NCBI GenBank assembly: GCA_025351875.1
Contig: JANXVA010000307.1
Coordinates: forward strand, 1 to 59,332
Source of the DNA: Myxococcales bacterium
GTDB lineage: Bacteria; Myxococcota_A; Polyangia; Polyangiales; Polyangiaceae
Direction: 5' to 3'
Length of the DNA stretch: 59,332 bases
Part shown: positions 1-9,241 of the stretch, piece after piece
Position numbering within the stretch: position 1 is the stretch's first letter
Layout: every line of letters begins with the position of its first letter
The notes under the pieces: generated by a model
Seen by the model: only the letters and a program-made list of their open reading frames with translations
Databases searched by the model: none
What the model was told of the DNA's origin: nothing
Translations under genes and position numbers: made by a program

Positions 1-1170
1 GACGAGGACTTCGTGAAGGTCCTCGACTTCGGCCTCGTGAAGCACCTCAGCGAGCGACCCGAGGAGCAGCTCACGCAGACGGGCCTCTTCATGGGCTCGC
101 CGAAGTACATGGCGCCGGAGCAGATCCAGGGCGGCCAGGTCGACGCGCGCACCGACGTCTACTCGCTCGGCATCATGATGTACGAGATGCTCGCGGGGAA
201 GGTCCCGTTCGAGCGCCCGAGCAGCGTCAACATCCTCATGGCGCACGTCGGTGAGCCGCCGCCGCCGATGCGCGCGGTGAACCCGAACATCGTCATCTCG
301 CCGAACTTCGAGGAGCTCGTGATGCGCTGCATCGCGAAGGACCCCGCGGAGCGCTACACGACGATGGACGCGGTGCTCCAGGCGATCAAGCAGGCGCACG
401 GCGTCTCGATGACTGGGCAGCTCGCGGCGGTGAACATGACCGGCGCGTACATGCCCGTTCAAACCAACGCGCCGCCTGCGGTGCACTCGAGCCATCCCGG
501 TCTCTCCGGGCGCATCCCCGCCATGTCGAGCGGCTCGCACACGCCGATGGGCATGCTCAGCGCGGGGGCCACGGGCGAGAGCGGAGTGGGCGGCCCGTAC
601 TCCGACCGCGCGCCTGATTCGAGGCGCGCTTCGAAGGTATGGATCGGCGTGGGCGTTCTCGTGGCTGCCGCGCTCGGCGGCGTGCTCGGGATGGCCGCCT
701 TCCGCATGAGCGCGTCGAGCGCGTCGACGGTGTCCGCCCAGCCGCGCCCGTCGCCCGTGCCAGAGCCGACGAGCGCCGCTCCGGCCACGAGCGCGGCAAT
801 CAATGGCGCGGCGGTGACGGGCGCTGTCCCGTCGAGCGCGCCGAGCGGTGCAGCTGGCGACGCGCGAACCGCGACGCTCAAGGTGACGACCGAGCCCCCG
901 GGTGCGAGCGTTCGCGAGGATGCGACCGAGCTCTGCGCAGCGACGCCTTGCGACATCACGTTCAAGGGCGACGCCGCGGACCCGGCCAAGGTGCACAAGC
1001 TCGTGTTCGCCCATCTGGGCTTCCGCCCCGAGACGCGCAGCGTGAAGCCGGGCGACCTGCTCGTTCACACGCGGCTCTTCCGCGGTGTCGGCGGCGGTCG
1101 CCCGATCCCACCGCAGCCCTCGGCGAAGCCGACGGGCGAGACGAACGGCTTCAAAGACCTGCCGTACTGA
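1..1170 (+). CDS. Ser/Thr protein kinase, C-terminal part (5' end outside window)
   Basis: The frame is open from the first base and enters the kinase fold just before the DFG motif (KVLDFGLVK), so the ATP-binding lobe and HRD loop lie upstream of the window. The activation segment ends in YMAPEQ, and the helical lobe (DVYSLGIMMYEML) ends near residue 130 of the visible part. A linker rich in Pro, Ser and Met follows, then one membrane segment (VWIGVGVLVAAALGGVLG), a Pro/Ala/Ser stretch, and a C-terminal PEGA-like domain (LKVTTEPPGASV) ending in a Pro-rich tail. This is the usual myxobacterial transmembrane Hanks kinase, with the kinase in the cytoplasm and the PEGA-like tail outside. It converges on the next gene with a 15-bp gap. 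The substrate cannot be told. Confidence 0.93.
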   Translation, partial: DEDFVKVLDFGLVKHLSERPEEQLTQTGLFMGSPKYMAPEQIQGGQVDARTDVYSLGIMMYEMLAGKVPFERPSSVNILMAHVGEPPPPMRAVNPNIVISPNFEELVMRCIAKDPAERYTTMDAVLQAIKQAHGVSMTGQLAAVNMTGAYMPVQTNAPPAVHSSHPGLSGRIPAMSSGSHTPMGMLSAGATGESGVGGPYSDRAPDSRRASKVWIGVGVLVAAALGGVLGMAAFRMSASSASTVSAQPRPSPVPEPTSAAPATSAAINGAAVTGAVPSSAPSGAAGDARTATLKVTTEPPGASVREDATELCAATPCDITFKGDAADPAKVHKLVFAHLGFRPETRSVKPGDLLVHTRLFRGVGGGRPIPPQPSAKPTGETNGFKDLPY

Positions 1171-1185
1171 GACTTCCTGGGCTGC

Positions 1186-2622
1186 TCACTGCGGGCAAGG
1201 CACGACGCCCGGGCAGACGTTCGCGGCGGTCGGCGGGAACGTCTGCTGGCAGAGCGTGACGTTCGTGAACGTGTTCGTGGGCAGGAACTCGATGAGCGTG
1301 TTGTCGGAGCGCCAGCCGCGGTCGATGCCGTTCGTCGCGCTCGCGAGGATCGTCGTGTTCGTCACGAACTGCGACGGCGGAGCACCGAAGATGCGGATGG
1401 CTGCGTCGTTGTTGAGCTCGCTGTTGTCGGGACAGGAGCCCGAGCCGCTCGAGCTGGTGCCGCCCGCGTATTCGACGCGGACCTGATCGACCTTGTCGGT
1501 CGCCGTCGGGACGTCGCCGAACCAGAGGCCGAGCCAGTCGCCGGCCGCAGGCGCTGCCTCGTCGGACGTGAAGACGATGGGCTTGGCCGCAGTCCCGGCC
1601 GCGACGAGCGAGCCTCGAGCAGGACTCGCGCTGGTGGCGACTGCGACCTTCAGGACGCCGCCCTTCTTGAAGCGCATGGTGACGCCCGGCTCGATCGTGA
1701 GCGTCACGGGCGGCTGGCCCGTCGGAACGTCGACTCGCAGATCGCCCCCGCTCGTCGCATGGCCGACGAGGTACGGAACGCCGCGCTCGTGGAGCGTCGC
1801 GGTCTGGTTGATCGTCTCGTTGCCCGAGGTGGCGGGCAAGAGGATCTTGTCGTTCGTATTGCCGGTGTAGACGCCGGTCGGGACGCCGGAGACGGCGCGA
1901 GCCCAGATGCTCATCGGATGGACCGCGGCGCCCGTGACGGCGAGCGCGCTCGAGCCGGCCGCGAAACCGGCGTTGTCCTTCAGGACGAGGCCGTTGCTCT
2001 TCGAGCCGGTGATCGCCACGTGGTCGACGAAGAGCGTCTCCTGCACGGGCAACGCGATGTCGCCGTTGATCTCGAGCGTGCCTGCGAGATACGGGAGCGT
2101 CGCGAGGGGCATGCCGCCGCCGTCGATCGTCGCGTAGGCGAGGCGGATGGTCGCCGGGCTCAGCGTCCGGATGTTGCCGAAGGGGCTCGCCGCGTCCTTG
2201 GCGCCGATGTGGATGCGCCGGGTGGCAGTGCCCTCGGCGACGAGCTTGCCGCGCACGGTGATCTGCCTGCCGCCGGCGATGAGCACCTCCGCGCAGGGCT
2301 CGATCTTCACAGCGTTGTAGATCGTCGTGTCGAACGGCAGTACGTGCGGGCTGGTGTCGGCCGTCCACACGTCGTTCGCGGGATCGCTCGTGCTCCCGCC
2401 GCCGTGCATCGTCGGCCCCTTCGTCGGCGGGACGCATTCGCTGCCGACGGGCGCGTCGACGACGGCGACGTTGCTGTCGCCGGCCTCGGCAGTGAACACA
2501 CCGCCGCCGTCGATCTGGCTGGGGCCGACCGACGACGAGTCCTCGCAGCCGAGAGGAGCCAACGCGAGCATCCCCACGCCGAACCCGGCGAGACAGAACA
2601 GACCGAGCTTTGACGTTGTCAT
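1186..2622 (-). CDS. Lipoprotein with parallel beta-helix-like repeats
   Basis: The chosen ATG gives a lipoprotein signal peptide, MTTSKLGLFCLAGFGVG, followed by the lipobox LAPLGC; the frame opens 33 codons earlier but that extension has no signal character. After an acidic Ser/Asp linker, the roughly 478-residue protein shows repeated segments such as VRGKLVAEGTATRRIHIGA and AAGTAAKPIVFTSDEA. These resemble the coils of right-handed beta-helix proteins of the pectate-lyase fold that carry adhesive or carbohydrate-active functions. No catalytic residues are recognisable, so a surface lipoprotein of unknown ligand is the safest call. It is transcribed divergently from the TonB receptor gene. 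Confidence 0.85.
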   Translation of the reverse strand: MTTSKLGLFCLAGFGVGMLALAPLGCEDSSSVGPSQIDGGGVFTAEAGDSNVAVVDAPVGSECVPPTKGPTMHGGGSTSDPANDVWTADTSPHVLPFDTTIYNAVKIEPCAEVLIAGGRQITVRGKLVAEGTATRRIHIGAKDAASPFGNIRTLSPATIRLAYATIDGGGMPLATLPYLAGTLEINGDIALPVQETLFVDHVAITGSKSNGLVLKDNAGFAAGSSALAVTGAAVHPMSIWARAVSGVPTGVYTGNTNDKILLPATSGNETINQTATLHERGVPYLVGHATSGGDLRVDVPTGQPPVTLTIEPGVTMRFKKGGVLKVAVATSASPARGSLVAAGTAAKPIVFTSDEAAPAAGDWLGLWFGDVPTATDKVDQVRVEYAGGTSSSGSGSCPDNSELNNDAAIRIFGAPPSQFVTNTTILASATNGIDRGWRSDNTLIEFLPTNTFTNVTLCQQTFPPTAANVCPGVVPCPQ

Positions 2623-2799
2623 GCAAACCTTCGCTTCGCGTTCGTTGTTGAGGCTACCGGCACACTCGCTCGCGACAATGATGCGTCCCCGAAACGCTTC
2701 CGGCGCAAGATTCGACCGCATCTCGCGTCATCCGAACAGAGGACCGTGTCCTCGAAACGGGTGACATGCAGCGCTTCGATTGGGCGATTTGGCGCGATT

Positions 2800-2863
2800 C
2801 ACGTGGTCGCGGTGCGGTAGTCTCCCCGCCCGACGATGCACGTGGAGGTCCTCGAAACACGTG
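2800..2863. promoter_or_regulatory. Three CACGTG palindromes at the 5' end of the TonB receptor gene
   Basis: The hexamer CACGTG occurs at 2800-2805, 2839-2844 and 2858-2863, the last two inside the first codons of the annotated gene. Three copies in 64 bp is more than expected by chance even at this GC content. They could be operator half-sites or coincidence. If translation starts at the TTG at 2890, all three would lie in the 5' untranslated region. Confidence 0.25.
2818..2823 (+). promoter_or_regulatory. Putative -10 box TAGTCT before TPR-TonB receptor
   Basis: TAGTCT ends 12 nt before the ATG at 2836 and matches the TANNNT hexamer found before many genes here. No good -35 is seen. Confidence 0.4.
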
Positions 2864-5379
2864 CTCGTTCGCGAGACGCGCCCACTCGCTTGGCGAAGCG
2901 CCGCGCGTTCGTCTCGTTCGTCGCCGGGCTGCTCGCTGTCCTCCTCGTGCTCCACGGCACGCCTGCGCTCGCCGACGCCCGAACCGAAGCGCGCTCGCAC
3001 TTCAAGAAGGGCATGGACTCGATCAACGCCGGCAAATACGACGAGGGCATCGGCGAGCTCCAGAAGGCCTACCAGCTCCTTCCGCACCCGAACGTCCTCT
3101 ACAACATCGCGCGCGCGTACGCCGAGGCTGGCGACCTCGACGAGGCCGTCACGTATTTTCACAAGTATCTCGACGGCAATCCGCCCGACAAGGAGGAGGC
3201 CGCGCAGGTCCTCAAGAACCTCGAGGCGCGCATCAAGCGGCAGCAGGCGGCCGCGCGCGAGGCCGCGCAGGCCCAGCCTCCCGTGGCCGTTCCGGTGCCG
3301 TCCGCGGACGCCGGCGCTCCCGATGCCGCTCCGCCCCCGCCGCCGCCGAAGCCCGAGGTTCCGCCGGCCGACCTCGGCGCCGCACGCAACGAGGACGTCT
3401 TCGCCGAGAGCATCGTCACGGCGTCGAAGGGCACGCAGAGCCCGGTCGACGCCGCGAACTCGACGTCGATCATCACCGAGCAGGACATTCGCCTCTCCGG
3501 CATCACGAAGCTCCCCGAGCTGCTCCGTCGCCTCGCCGGTGTCGACATCATGGAGGTGACCGGCGGTCAGACCGAGGTGAGCATCCGCGGGTTCAACCAG
3601 CGCCTTTCCAACAAGACCCTGGTGCTCGTCGACGGTCGCAGCGTCTACGTCGACATCCTCGGCGCGACGATCTGGCAGGCGCTCTCGATCGGCGTCGAGG
3701 ACATCCAGCGCATCGAGGTCGTGCGAGGCCCCGGCTCTGCGCTCTATGGCGCCGACGCCTTCAACGGCGTCATCAACATCATCACCAAGAAGCCGGGCGA
3801 GGGTAAGAACGGCATCACCGGCGGGTACGGCTCGCAGGGCGCGACGCACGGCAGCCTGTGGGCCTCCGGCCGCGAGAGCGAGTTCGCGTGGCGCCTCGCC
3901 GCCGGCTACGACTACCTCCCTCGCTGGTCGCGCGAGGTCCCGAACGGCCGCGCCGACGTGCGCACGGGCATCGGCGATCAGGTGGAGAGCTCGCGCACGG
4001 TCCGCATCGACGCGCGAGGCACCCGGCAGATCGGCAAGGACACGACGTTCGGCATCGGCGCGGGTCTCGCGCAGGGCTCGGTCGAGGTGCTCGGCATCGG
4101 GCCGCTCAACGACATCGTCCTCCCGCGGTTCGTCTCCACGGACGTCACCACGTACCTGAACGCCGAGCACTTCGACGCGCGCGTCTTCTGGAATCGCCTG
4201 CGCGCCGACAATAGTTTGAACGTCAACTACATCGGCCAGTCGGTGCTTCCGGCACGTGCCGAGGAGAACATCGTCGACGGCGAGCTCGTCTACAAGCTGA
4301 AGGGCGACTTCGCGAAGGACCTCGGCAACGATCTCCGCGTCGGCGCGGCCTACCGCTACAAGGACGTCGCCTGGACGTACCTCGACCAGCGCCGCATCGA
4401 GCATCACTACGGCCTGTTCGTGCATGACGAGCTGAAGGTCGGCTCCATCCTCGCGCTCGTCGCCGACTACCGCATCGACTGGGTGCCCTACCTCGAGAGG
4501 TTCCAGCAGTCGCCGCGCGGCGCGGTGCTCATTCACCCATCGAAGCAGTCGACGATCCGCGCCTCGGTCTCGAGCGCGTTCCGCAAGCCGACGTTCCTCG
4601 AGTCCTACCTCGCGCTCCCCATCCAGCTGCCGGTCACCGGTGCCGCGCAGGTCTCCGAGGGCGTCCGCCGCGAGGAGAAGAGCTTCATCCTCAACGCCGA
4701 GCGCATTCTCTCGGCGGAGCTCGGCTACCTGAACCAGGAGAGCGAGTACTTCGTCGTCGACGCCTCGTTCTTCTACAACCGCATCTCGAGCTTGATCCAG
4801 CTCTCGGAGAACCGCCCCGTCACCGTCGGCGACTTCGCGGCTGCGGGCGGGCAAGATCCGCAGACCGGCCTGTTCCCCGTCGGCCTCGGCGGCTGGGAGA
4901 ACCAGTGCCAGGCCTACAACGTGTACGGCGGCGAGGCCGGGCTCCGCACGTTTCCGGTCGAGGGCCTCGACATCTACGGCAACTACACGTTCAACACCGC
5001 GCAGCAGGACAACTCGGGCTGCACCGCCGAGGAGCTCTCGCGCATCGTCGCGGACCAGCGCACGCCGGTGCACAAGGTCAACGCGGGCATCCAGTTCCGC
5101 ACGAAGCCCGGCTTCGACGGCTCGCTCGATTTTCACTACGTCGGGTCGCAGGTGTGGGCCGAGCAGGTGACGAATTTCGTGCGGCAGTCGATCGAACAGC
5201 AGCGCTTCACGGTCTCCGACTACACCCTGCTCGACGCGCGTCTCGGCTACCGTTTCTTCGGAAATCAGGCCGAATTGAGCACGAACGCCTTCAACATCTT
5301 CGACGTGAGGCACCGTGAGCACCCGTTCGGGCAGCTCGTCGGACGTCGCCTCATGGCGATGGCCACCTATCGGTTCTGA
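2836..5379 (+). CDS. TonB-dependent outer-membrane receptor with N-terminal TPR domain
   Basis: A long basic N-terminus precedes a signal peptide (FVSFVAGLLAVLLVLHGTPALA, to about residue 47). A TPR-like helical region follows (about 48-135: FKKGMDSINAGKYDEGIGEL, VLYNIARAYAEAGDLDEAV). A Pro/Ala linker then leads to the plug domain (about 180-320: TLVLVDGRSVYVD, IEVVRGPGSALYGADAFNG). The rest is a beta-barrel of roughly 510 residues ending in the aromatic signature MATYRF that is recognised for outer-membrane insertion. Such proteins import a large or scarce ligand with energy from TonB-ExbBD. The periplasmic TPR ahead of the plug is not part of textbook receptors and may bind a partner. A TTG at 2890 would give a shorter, cleaner signal peptide. 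The next lipoprotein gene starts 3 bp after the stop, so the two are probably co-expressed. Confidence 0.93.
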   Translation: MHVEVLETRARSRDAPTRLAKRRAFVSFVAGLLAVLLVLHGTPALADARTEARSHFKKGMDSINAGKYDEGIGELQKAYQLLPHPNVLYNIARAYAEAGDLDEAVTYFHKYLDGNPPDKEEAAQVLKNLEARIKRQQAAAREAAQAQPPVAVPVPSADAGAPDAAPPPPPPKPEVPPADLGAARNEDVFAESIVTASKGTQSPVDAANSTSIITEQDIRLSGITKLPELLRRLAGVDIMEVTGGQTEVSIRGFNQRLSNKTLVLVDGRSVYVDILGATIWQALSIGVEDIQRIEVVRGPGSALYGADAFNGVINIITKKPGEGKNGITGGYGSQGATHGSLWASGRESEFAWRLAAGYDYLPRWSREVPNGRADVRTGIGDQVESSRTVRIDARGTRQIGKDTTFGIGAGLAQGSVEVLGIGPLNDIVLPRFVSTDVTTYLNAEHFDARVFWNRLRADNSLNVNYIGQSVLPARAEENIVDGELVYKLKGDFAKDLGNDLRVGAAYRYKDVAWTYLDQRRIEHHYGLFVHDELKVGSILALVADYRIDWVPYLERFQQSPRGAVLIHPSKQSTIRASVSSAFRKPTFLESYLALPIQLPVTGAAQVSEGVRREEKSFILNAERILSAELGYLNQESEYFVVDASFFYNRISSLIQLSENRPVTVGDFAAAGGQDPQTGLFPVGLGGWENQCQAYNVYGGEAGLRTFPVEGLDIYGNYTFNTAQQDNSGCTAEELSRIVADQRTPVHKVNAGIQFRTKPGFDGSLDFHYVGSQVWAEQVTNFVRQSIEQQRFTVSDYTLLDARLGYRFFGNQAELSTNAFNIFDVRHREHPFGQLVGRRLMAMATYRF

Positions 5380-5382
5380 TCC

Positions 5383-7086
5383 ATGTCGCGCTCTCTCAAC
5401 CCGGTCGTGCTCTTTGCGCTCGTCGTCGCTACAGGGGCGGTGGCGTGCGGGGACGTTCCCGTGGACGACGAGCGGAACGATCAGCGCCTCTTCCCCGCAC
5501 GCGGCGTCATTCGCGGCACGGTGACGTACGTGGGGCCGCGCCCGTGCTCGCGCGACGGGCACATCGTCGGCAACGCAAACGTCCTCGTGTTCGATCGTCG
5601 CAATCCGCCTCCGCCCGTCGGCATCGCGACCGCCGCGCAGAACTTCGTCTCGGTGCCCGGTGACGTGCTGTTCGCGAACGAGCCACGCTCGATTGGACCC
5701 TCGCTGTACTGCCCGCCGTCCACGCCGTCGATCACCGCGTCCGCGCCGTTCACGATCGCGCCGCTCGAGGGCGCCTCGTACCACCTCTCGGCGTTCTACG
5801 ATCGGCGCGGGCGATTCTGGCCGACGTTCAAGTTCCGCAATCTCCCCGAGGCTGGCGACGTCGCAGGCGGCTATGTCGACCTCGAGGATGCCGCGAAGAA
5901 CGCGGCGAATCCGAGCTACCAGCCTGTCTTCCGCCCCGTCGACGTCGGCACCCCGCAGCCGAACACCGGCACCATCCCGGACTTCAAGATCGACAAGAGC
6001 GGCTACGTCGCCGACAACGTGCCGGTCACCCTCGGCTCGATCGTGCCGTTCACGCGTCCGTACTTCAATGCGCGCAACGCGGAGACGGGGGAGGGCGCGG
6101 AGACCATCGGCAACGCCTTGACGTCGCCGGCGAACCCGACGGGCGATCCGCTCGCCGTGCCGATCCTCGCGATGACTCAGGACGCGCAGATCCTCGCCGT
6201 GCCGAGCGCGCCGACGGCCGCGACGCTCACCGCATACCAGAAGAGCTTCCTCGCGCTGAAGCTGGCGTGGGGTGTGGCGGGCTCGGAGGCCGAGACCGCG
6301 ACGGACCCGAGCTATCCCTTCGACCTGCAGCTCCCGCCCGTACCGCCGAGCGGCAACGGCGGCCTGCTCGTGTTCGGTCGCGGCGGCTCGATCGCCGAGA
6401 ACCCGGCGGTGCCCGATCTCTGGCCGCAGGTCGCCTTCGTGAAGCTCGCCGATGATCCCTTGCGGCGCGGCGATCCACAGTCGCTCGTCGTGCAGGGCAC
6501 GCCCGAGGAGTCGGTGATCACGGGCAAGCCCGTAGGGCCGATCGTGATCATCCAGGGAATCACGCTGCTCGATGACAGCCTCGCGCGCACCATCGCCGGT
6601 CCAGTGCCGAAGTCGCCGAGCACCGCGGCGCTGCGCGATCACGTCACGGTCCTCGTGAAGCCTGCTGCGCTCTGCTTCGATCCTCGTCGCGTCGACGTCG
6701 GCGGCCTGCTCGTGACGCCGCATTTCACGGGCATCAGCGCCGATTCGAACGAGACCGGCCAGAAGCCGCTCTTCGACAAGGCCGCGCTCGAGAAGGTGCC
6801 GATGGTCCGCGAGATCAAGCAGGGCTGCCTCCCCAAGGGGCGCTATGCGATCACGCTCGTCTACCCGACGGGCCAGGCGTGGACGGTTCCGAACGAGATG
6901 GGCGGCTGCGCGCCGTCCGAGGGCAGCGTCGTCACGAAGGGAGATGGCTCCTCGTGCTCGGCGAAGCCTCGGCCGGTCCTCCTCTCGCAGGGCGCGCGCG
7001 CCGTTCTGGAGATCGTCGAGCCGCGTGAGGCGAACCGCGGCGTGTGCGACGACAACCCCGTCCCCGACCCGTGCACGAAGCTCTGA
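5383..7086 (+). CDS. Lipoprotein partner of the TonB receptor
   Basis: A short signal peptide (MSRSLNPVVLFALVVATG) ends in the lipobox AVAC, so the 567-residue product should be lipid-anchored. Segments such as RGTVTYVGPRPC and PFTIAPLEGASYHLSAFYDRRG look like the beta-sandwich repeats of carboxypeptidase-regulatory-like or transthyretin-like domains, but I do not recognise a named family. It follows the receptor gene by 3 bp and overlaps ribF by one base (TGATG), which argues for translational coupling. By analogy with SusD-like and other receptor-associated lipoproteins it may help capture the receptor's ligand at the cell surface; that is inference from position only. Confidence 0.8.
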   Translation: MSRSLNPVVLFALVVATGAVACGDVPVDDERNDQRLFPARGVIRGTVTYVGPRPCSRDGHIVGNANVLVFDRRNPPPPVGIATAAQNFVSVPGDVLFANEPRSIGPSLYCPPSTPSITASAPFTIAPLEGASYHLSAFYDRRGRFWPTFKFRNLPEAGDVAGGYVDLEDAAKNAANPSYQPVFRPVDVGTPQPNTGTIPDFKIDKSGYVADNVPVTLGSIVPFTRPYFNARNAETGEGAETIGNALTSPANPTGDPLAVPILAMTQDAQILAVPSAPTAATLTAYQKSFLALKLAWGVAGSEAETATDPSYPFDLQLPPVPPSGNGGLLVFGRGGSIAENPAVPDLWPQVAFVKLADDPLRRGDPQSLVVQGTPEESVITGKPVGPIVIIQGITLLDDSLARTIAGPVPKSPSTAALRDHVTVLVKPAALCFDPRRVDVGGLLVTPHFTGISADSNETGQKPLFDKAALEKVPMVREIKQGCLPKGRYAITLVYPTGQAWTVPNEMGGCAPSEGSVVTKGDGSSCSAKPRPVLLSQGARAVLEIVEPREANRGVCDDNPVPDPCTKL

Positions 7087-7961
7087 TGGGACCGAGCGTA
7101 GTCGTCATCGGCAACTTCGACGGAGTGCACCTCGGGCACCAGGCCGTCCTGCGCCAGGCGCGTGGGCTCGCCGATGCGCGCGGCCTTCGCTGCGTGGTGC
7201 TCACGTTCGATCCGCATCCCAGCGAGGTGCTCGGGCGCGGGGCGCCTCCGCTCCTCACCACGCTCGCGCGTCGCATCGAGCTCTTGCGACAGCACGGAGC
7301 CACGGACGTCGCGGTCGAGCCGTTCACGATCGAGCTCTCGTCGTGGTCGCCGGAGCGGTTCGCGCGGGAGCTGCTCGCCGATCGGCTCGGCAGTCGCGTC
7401 GTGGTGGTCGGCAGTAACTTCCGCTTCGGCAGCAAGCGCGCGGGGGATTTCGACACGCTCACCACGATGGGGGCGTCGTGCGGCTTCGAGGCCGTCGCCG
7501 CCGAGATCGCCGGCGACGACGAGGGGCCGTTCTCGAGCACGCGAGTGCGTGACGCGATCGCGGCGGGCGAGGTCGAGCGAGCTTCGCGCGTCCTCGGTCG
7601 GCCGCATGCGCTCTCGGGCGTGGTCGAGCACGGAGACGCACGCGGTCGGACGATCGGCTTCCCGACCGCGAACCTCGGCGGCGTCGCGGAGATGCTTCCC
7701 TCGCACGGGGTGTACGCGGTGCGCGTGGTGCGCGGCGGCGAGACGCACGGCGGCGTGATGAACGTCGGCGTGAGGCCCACCGTCGACGGTCTGTCGCTCC
7801 GGATCGAGGCGCACCTCTTCGACTTCGACGCCGATCTCTACGGTGCGACGCTGCGGGTCGACCTCGTCGCCAGGCTGCGCGGGGAGCAGAAATTCTCGGG
7901 TGTGGCAGAGCTGAAGGCGCAGATCGCAAAGGACGCCGAAGCCGCTCGAAAAGCGCTGTAA
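7086..7961 (+). CDS. ribF: Bifunctional riboflavin kinase / FMN adenylyltransferase
   Basis: The protein converts riboflavin to FMN and FMN to FAD in the cytoplasm. The N-terminal adenylyltransferase half has the nucleotidyl-transfer motif GNFDGVHLGH and the following VVLTFDPHPSEVL. The second signature SSTRVRDAIAAGEV lies near residue 160, and the flavokinase half contains GRTIGFPTANLGG and ends in RGEQKFSGVAELKAQI. The length of 291 residues is typical. The ATG at 7086 overlaps the stop of the preceding lipoprotein gene by one base; an upstream GTG-type start would run deep into that gene and adds no conserved sequence. Placement of a flavin cofactor gene behind a receptor/lipoprotein pair is unusual. 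Confidence 0.97.
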   Translation: MGPSVVVIGNFDGVHLGHQAVLRQARGLADARGLRCVVLTFDPHPSEVLGRGAPPLLTTLARRIELLRQHGATDVAVEPFTIELSSWSPERFARELLADRLGSRVVVVGSNFRFGSKRAGDFDTLTTMGASCGFEAVAAEIAGDDEGPFSSTRVRDAIAAGEVERASRVLGRPHALSGVVEHGDARGRTIGFPTANLGGVAEMLPSHGVYAVRVVRGGETHGGVMNVGVRPTVDGLSLRIEAHLFDFDADLYGATLRVDLVARLRGEQKFSGVAELKAQIAKDAEAARKAL

Positions 7962-7964
7962 GCT
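7959..7964 (+). promoter_or_regulatory. Putative -10 box TAAGCT before the Rho-N/TPR gene
   Basis: The hexamer includes the ribF stop codon TAA and ends 6 nt before the ATG at 7971. It may provide internal transcription of the last two genes of the run. Confidence 0.3.
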
Positions 7965-7970
7965 GACGGT

Positions 7971-9227
7971 ATGGACCGCGGGGAGCTGGAGGGTCTAGGT
8001 CGCGAGACGCTGGTCGTGCAGGCACAGGCTGCGGGGATCCGCCGCGCGCGCATCCTGACGCGGCCCGAGCTGATCGACGAGCTCTTGCGTCTCGACCCGA
8101 ACGTGACCGCGGCGCAGCTGCGGAAGAGTCGCGGCTTCTTCGGCAAGGCGCGCGACCTCGTCGCGCGCGTCGTGGAGCGCGGCCTCCACCTTCCGGATGC
8201 GGCCGATCGCATTCGCACGCTCTCGCTCGGCGCGCCGGAGCCGCACGACTCCCGGGTTCCTCGCAACGAGCCGCAGGCGATGCCCACCGTCACGCTCGCG
8301 GAGATCTACGCGGCGCAGGGGCATCGTGCGCGCGCGATCGAGACGCTCCGCCGCGTCCTCGAGCGCGAGCCCGAGCACACGGCCGCACGCACGCTCCTCG
8401 CCCGCCTCGAGGACTCCGCGTACGTCGCGCCGCCGCCGCCGCTTCCGCCGGAGCCGGAGGTCGAGCCGGAGCCCGCGCGTGACGACGAGGACGACGCCGT
8501 GCTCACGGTCGAGACTCCGTTCGCGACGGGTATCCTCGGGCCGAGCGATCCCAACGGTGAGGCCGAGTTCCACCTCGCTCCGCCGAGCGACGACATGCGC
8601 CTCGTGCCTTCGAACGACGAGGGACGGACGTACACGTTCACGGCGGCGCGCGACGATGCTGGCTTCGATGTCGACGAGAACGCCAAGACGGACGTCTTCG
8701 CGGTCGTTGCCGAGGCGGACGCGGTGAAGGAGGTCACCAAGATGGCCGTGGCCGCCGAGACCGCGCCTGTCGTGGAGGCCCCCGAGGTCGACGAGTGCAT
8801 CGCCATCCCGCTCGAGGCGGACGACGCAGGCGGCCGGATGTACGTGCAGTGGAGCATCTCGTGGTCGACGATCGGTCGGCTGCTCGGCGCGATGCCCGGC
8901 GGGCGGTTCGTCGTTCGCGCGCATGTCGTGACGCCCTCGTGGGATGCGCCCGAGACGGAGACGCGCGATCTCATCATCGATCCCGACGAGGGGAAGGTCA
9001 CGCTCGTGGGCCTCGCCGCTGCTTCGGTGGTGCGCGTTGCCGTCGGCTGGCTCGACGGGGCGCATTTCGTGCCGCTCGCGCATTCGCCTGCGCTCGAGGT
9101 GGTGCCCAATCGAGGGCTCGTCGTCTGGACGATGAAGGGCATCGTGCCTGTGAACATCGGTGATCCGCGTTCGGCGTCGATCGCGCGCGCCGCGGACGCC
9201 TCCCGTCGCGCCCCCGCGCGTAGTTAG
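7971..9227 (+). CDS. Rho-N/SAP-like, TPR and C-terminal beta-domain protein
   Basis: The first 50 residues (GLGRETLVVQAQAAGIRR, RPELIDELLRLDP) resemble the helix-extended-loop-helix of the Rho N-terminal/SAP nucleic-acid-binding domain. A short TPR follows (TLAEIYAAQGHRARAIETL, near residue 105). A Pro/Glu-rich linker then leads to a C-terminal domain of about 130 residues (MYVQWSISWSTIGRLL, RDLIIDPDEGKVTLVGL) that resembles the DUF4912-type domain often paired with Rho-N modules. The gene ends in TAG, a genuine stop in this genome. It starts 9 bp after ribF. A role in RNA binding or regulation is possible but unproven. Confidence 0.75.
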   Translation: MDRGELEGLGRETLVVQAQAAGIRRARILTRPELIDELLRLDPNVTAAQLRKSRGFFGKARDLVARVVERGLHLPDAADRIRTLSLGAPEPHDSRVPRNEPQAMPTVTLAEIYAAQGHRARAIETLRRVLEREPEHTAARTLLARLEDSAYVAPPPPLPPEPEVEPEPARDDEDDAVLTVETPFATGILGPSDPNGEAEFHLAPPSDDMRLVPSNDEGRTYTFTAARDDAGFDVDENAKTDVFAVVAEADAVKEVTKMAVAAETAPVVEAPEVDECIAIPLEADDAGGRMYVQWSISWSTIGRLLGAMPGGRFVVRAHVVTPSWDAPETETRDLIIDPDEGKVTLVGLAAASVVRVAVGWLDGAHFVPLAHSPALEVVPNRGLVVWTMKGIVPVNIGDPRSASIARAADASRRAPARS

Positions 9228-9241
9228 AGGGACGGCGCTGC

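Noticed and set aside
2728..6723. A 1331-codon open frame on the minus strand
   Set aside because: It is antisense to the TonB receptor and its lipoprotein, has Arg/Asp-rich composition without any fold, and arises because high GC removes stop codons opposite a real gene.
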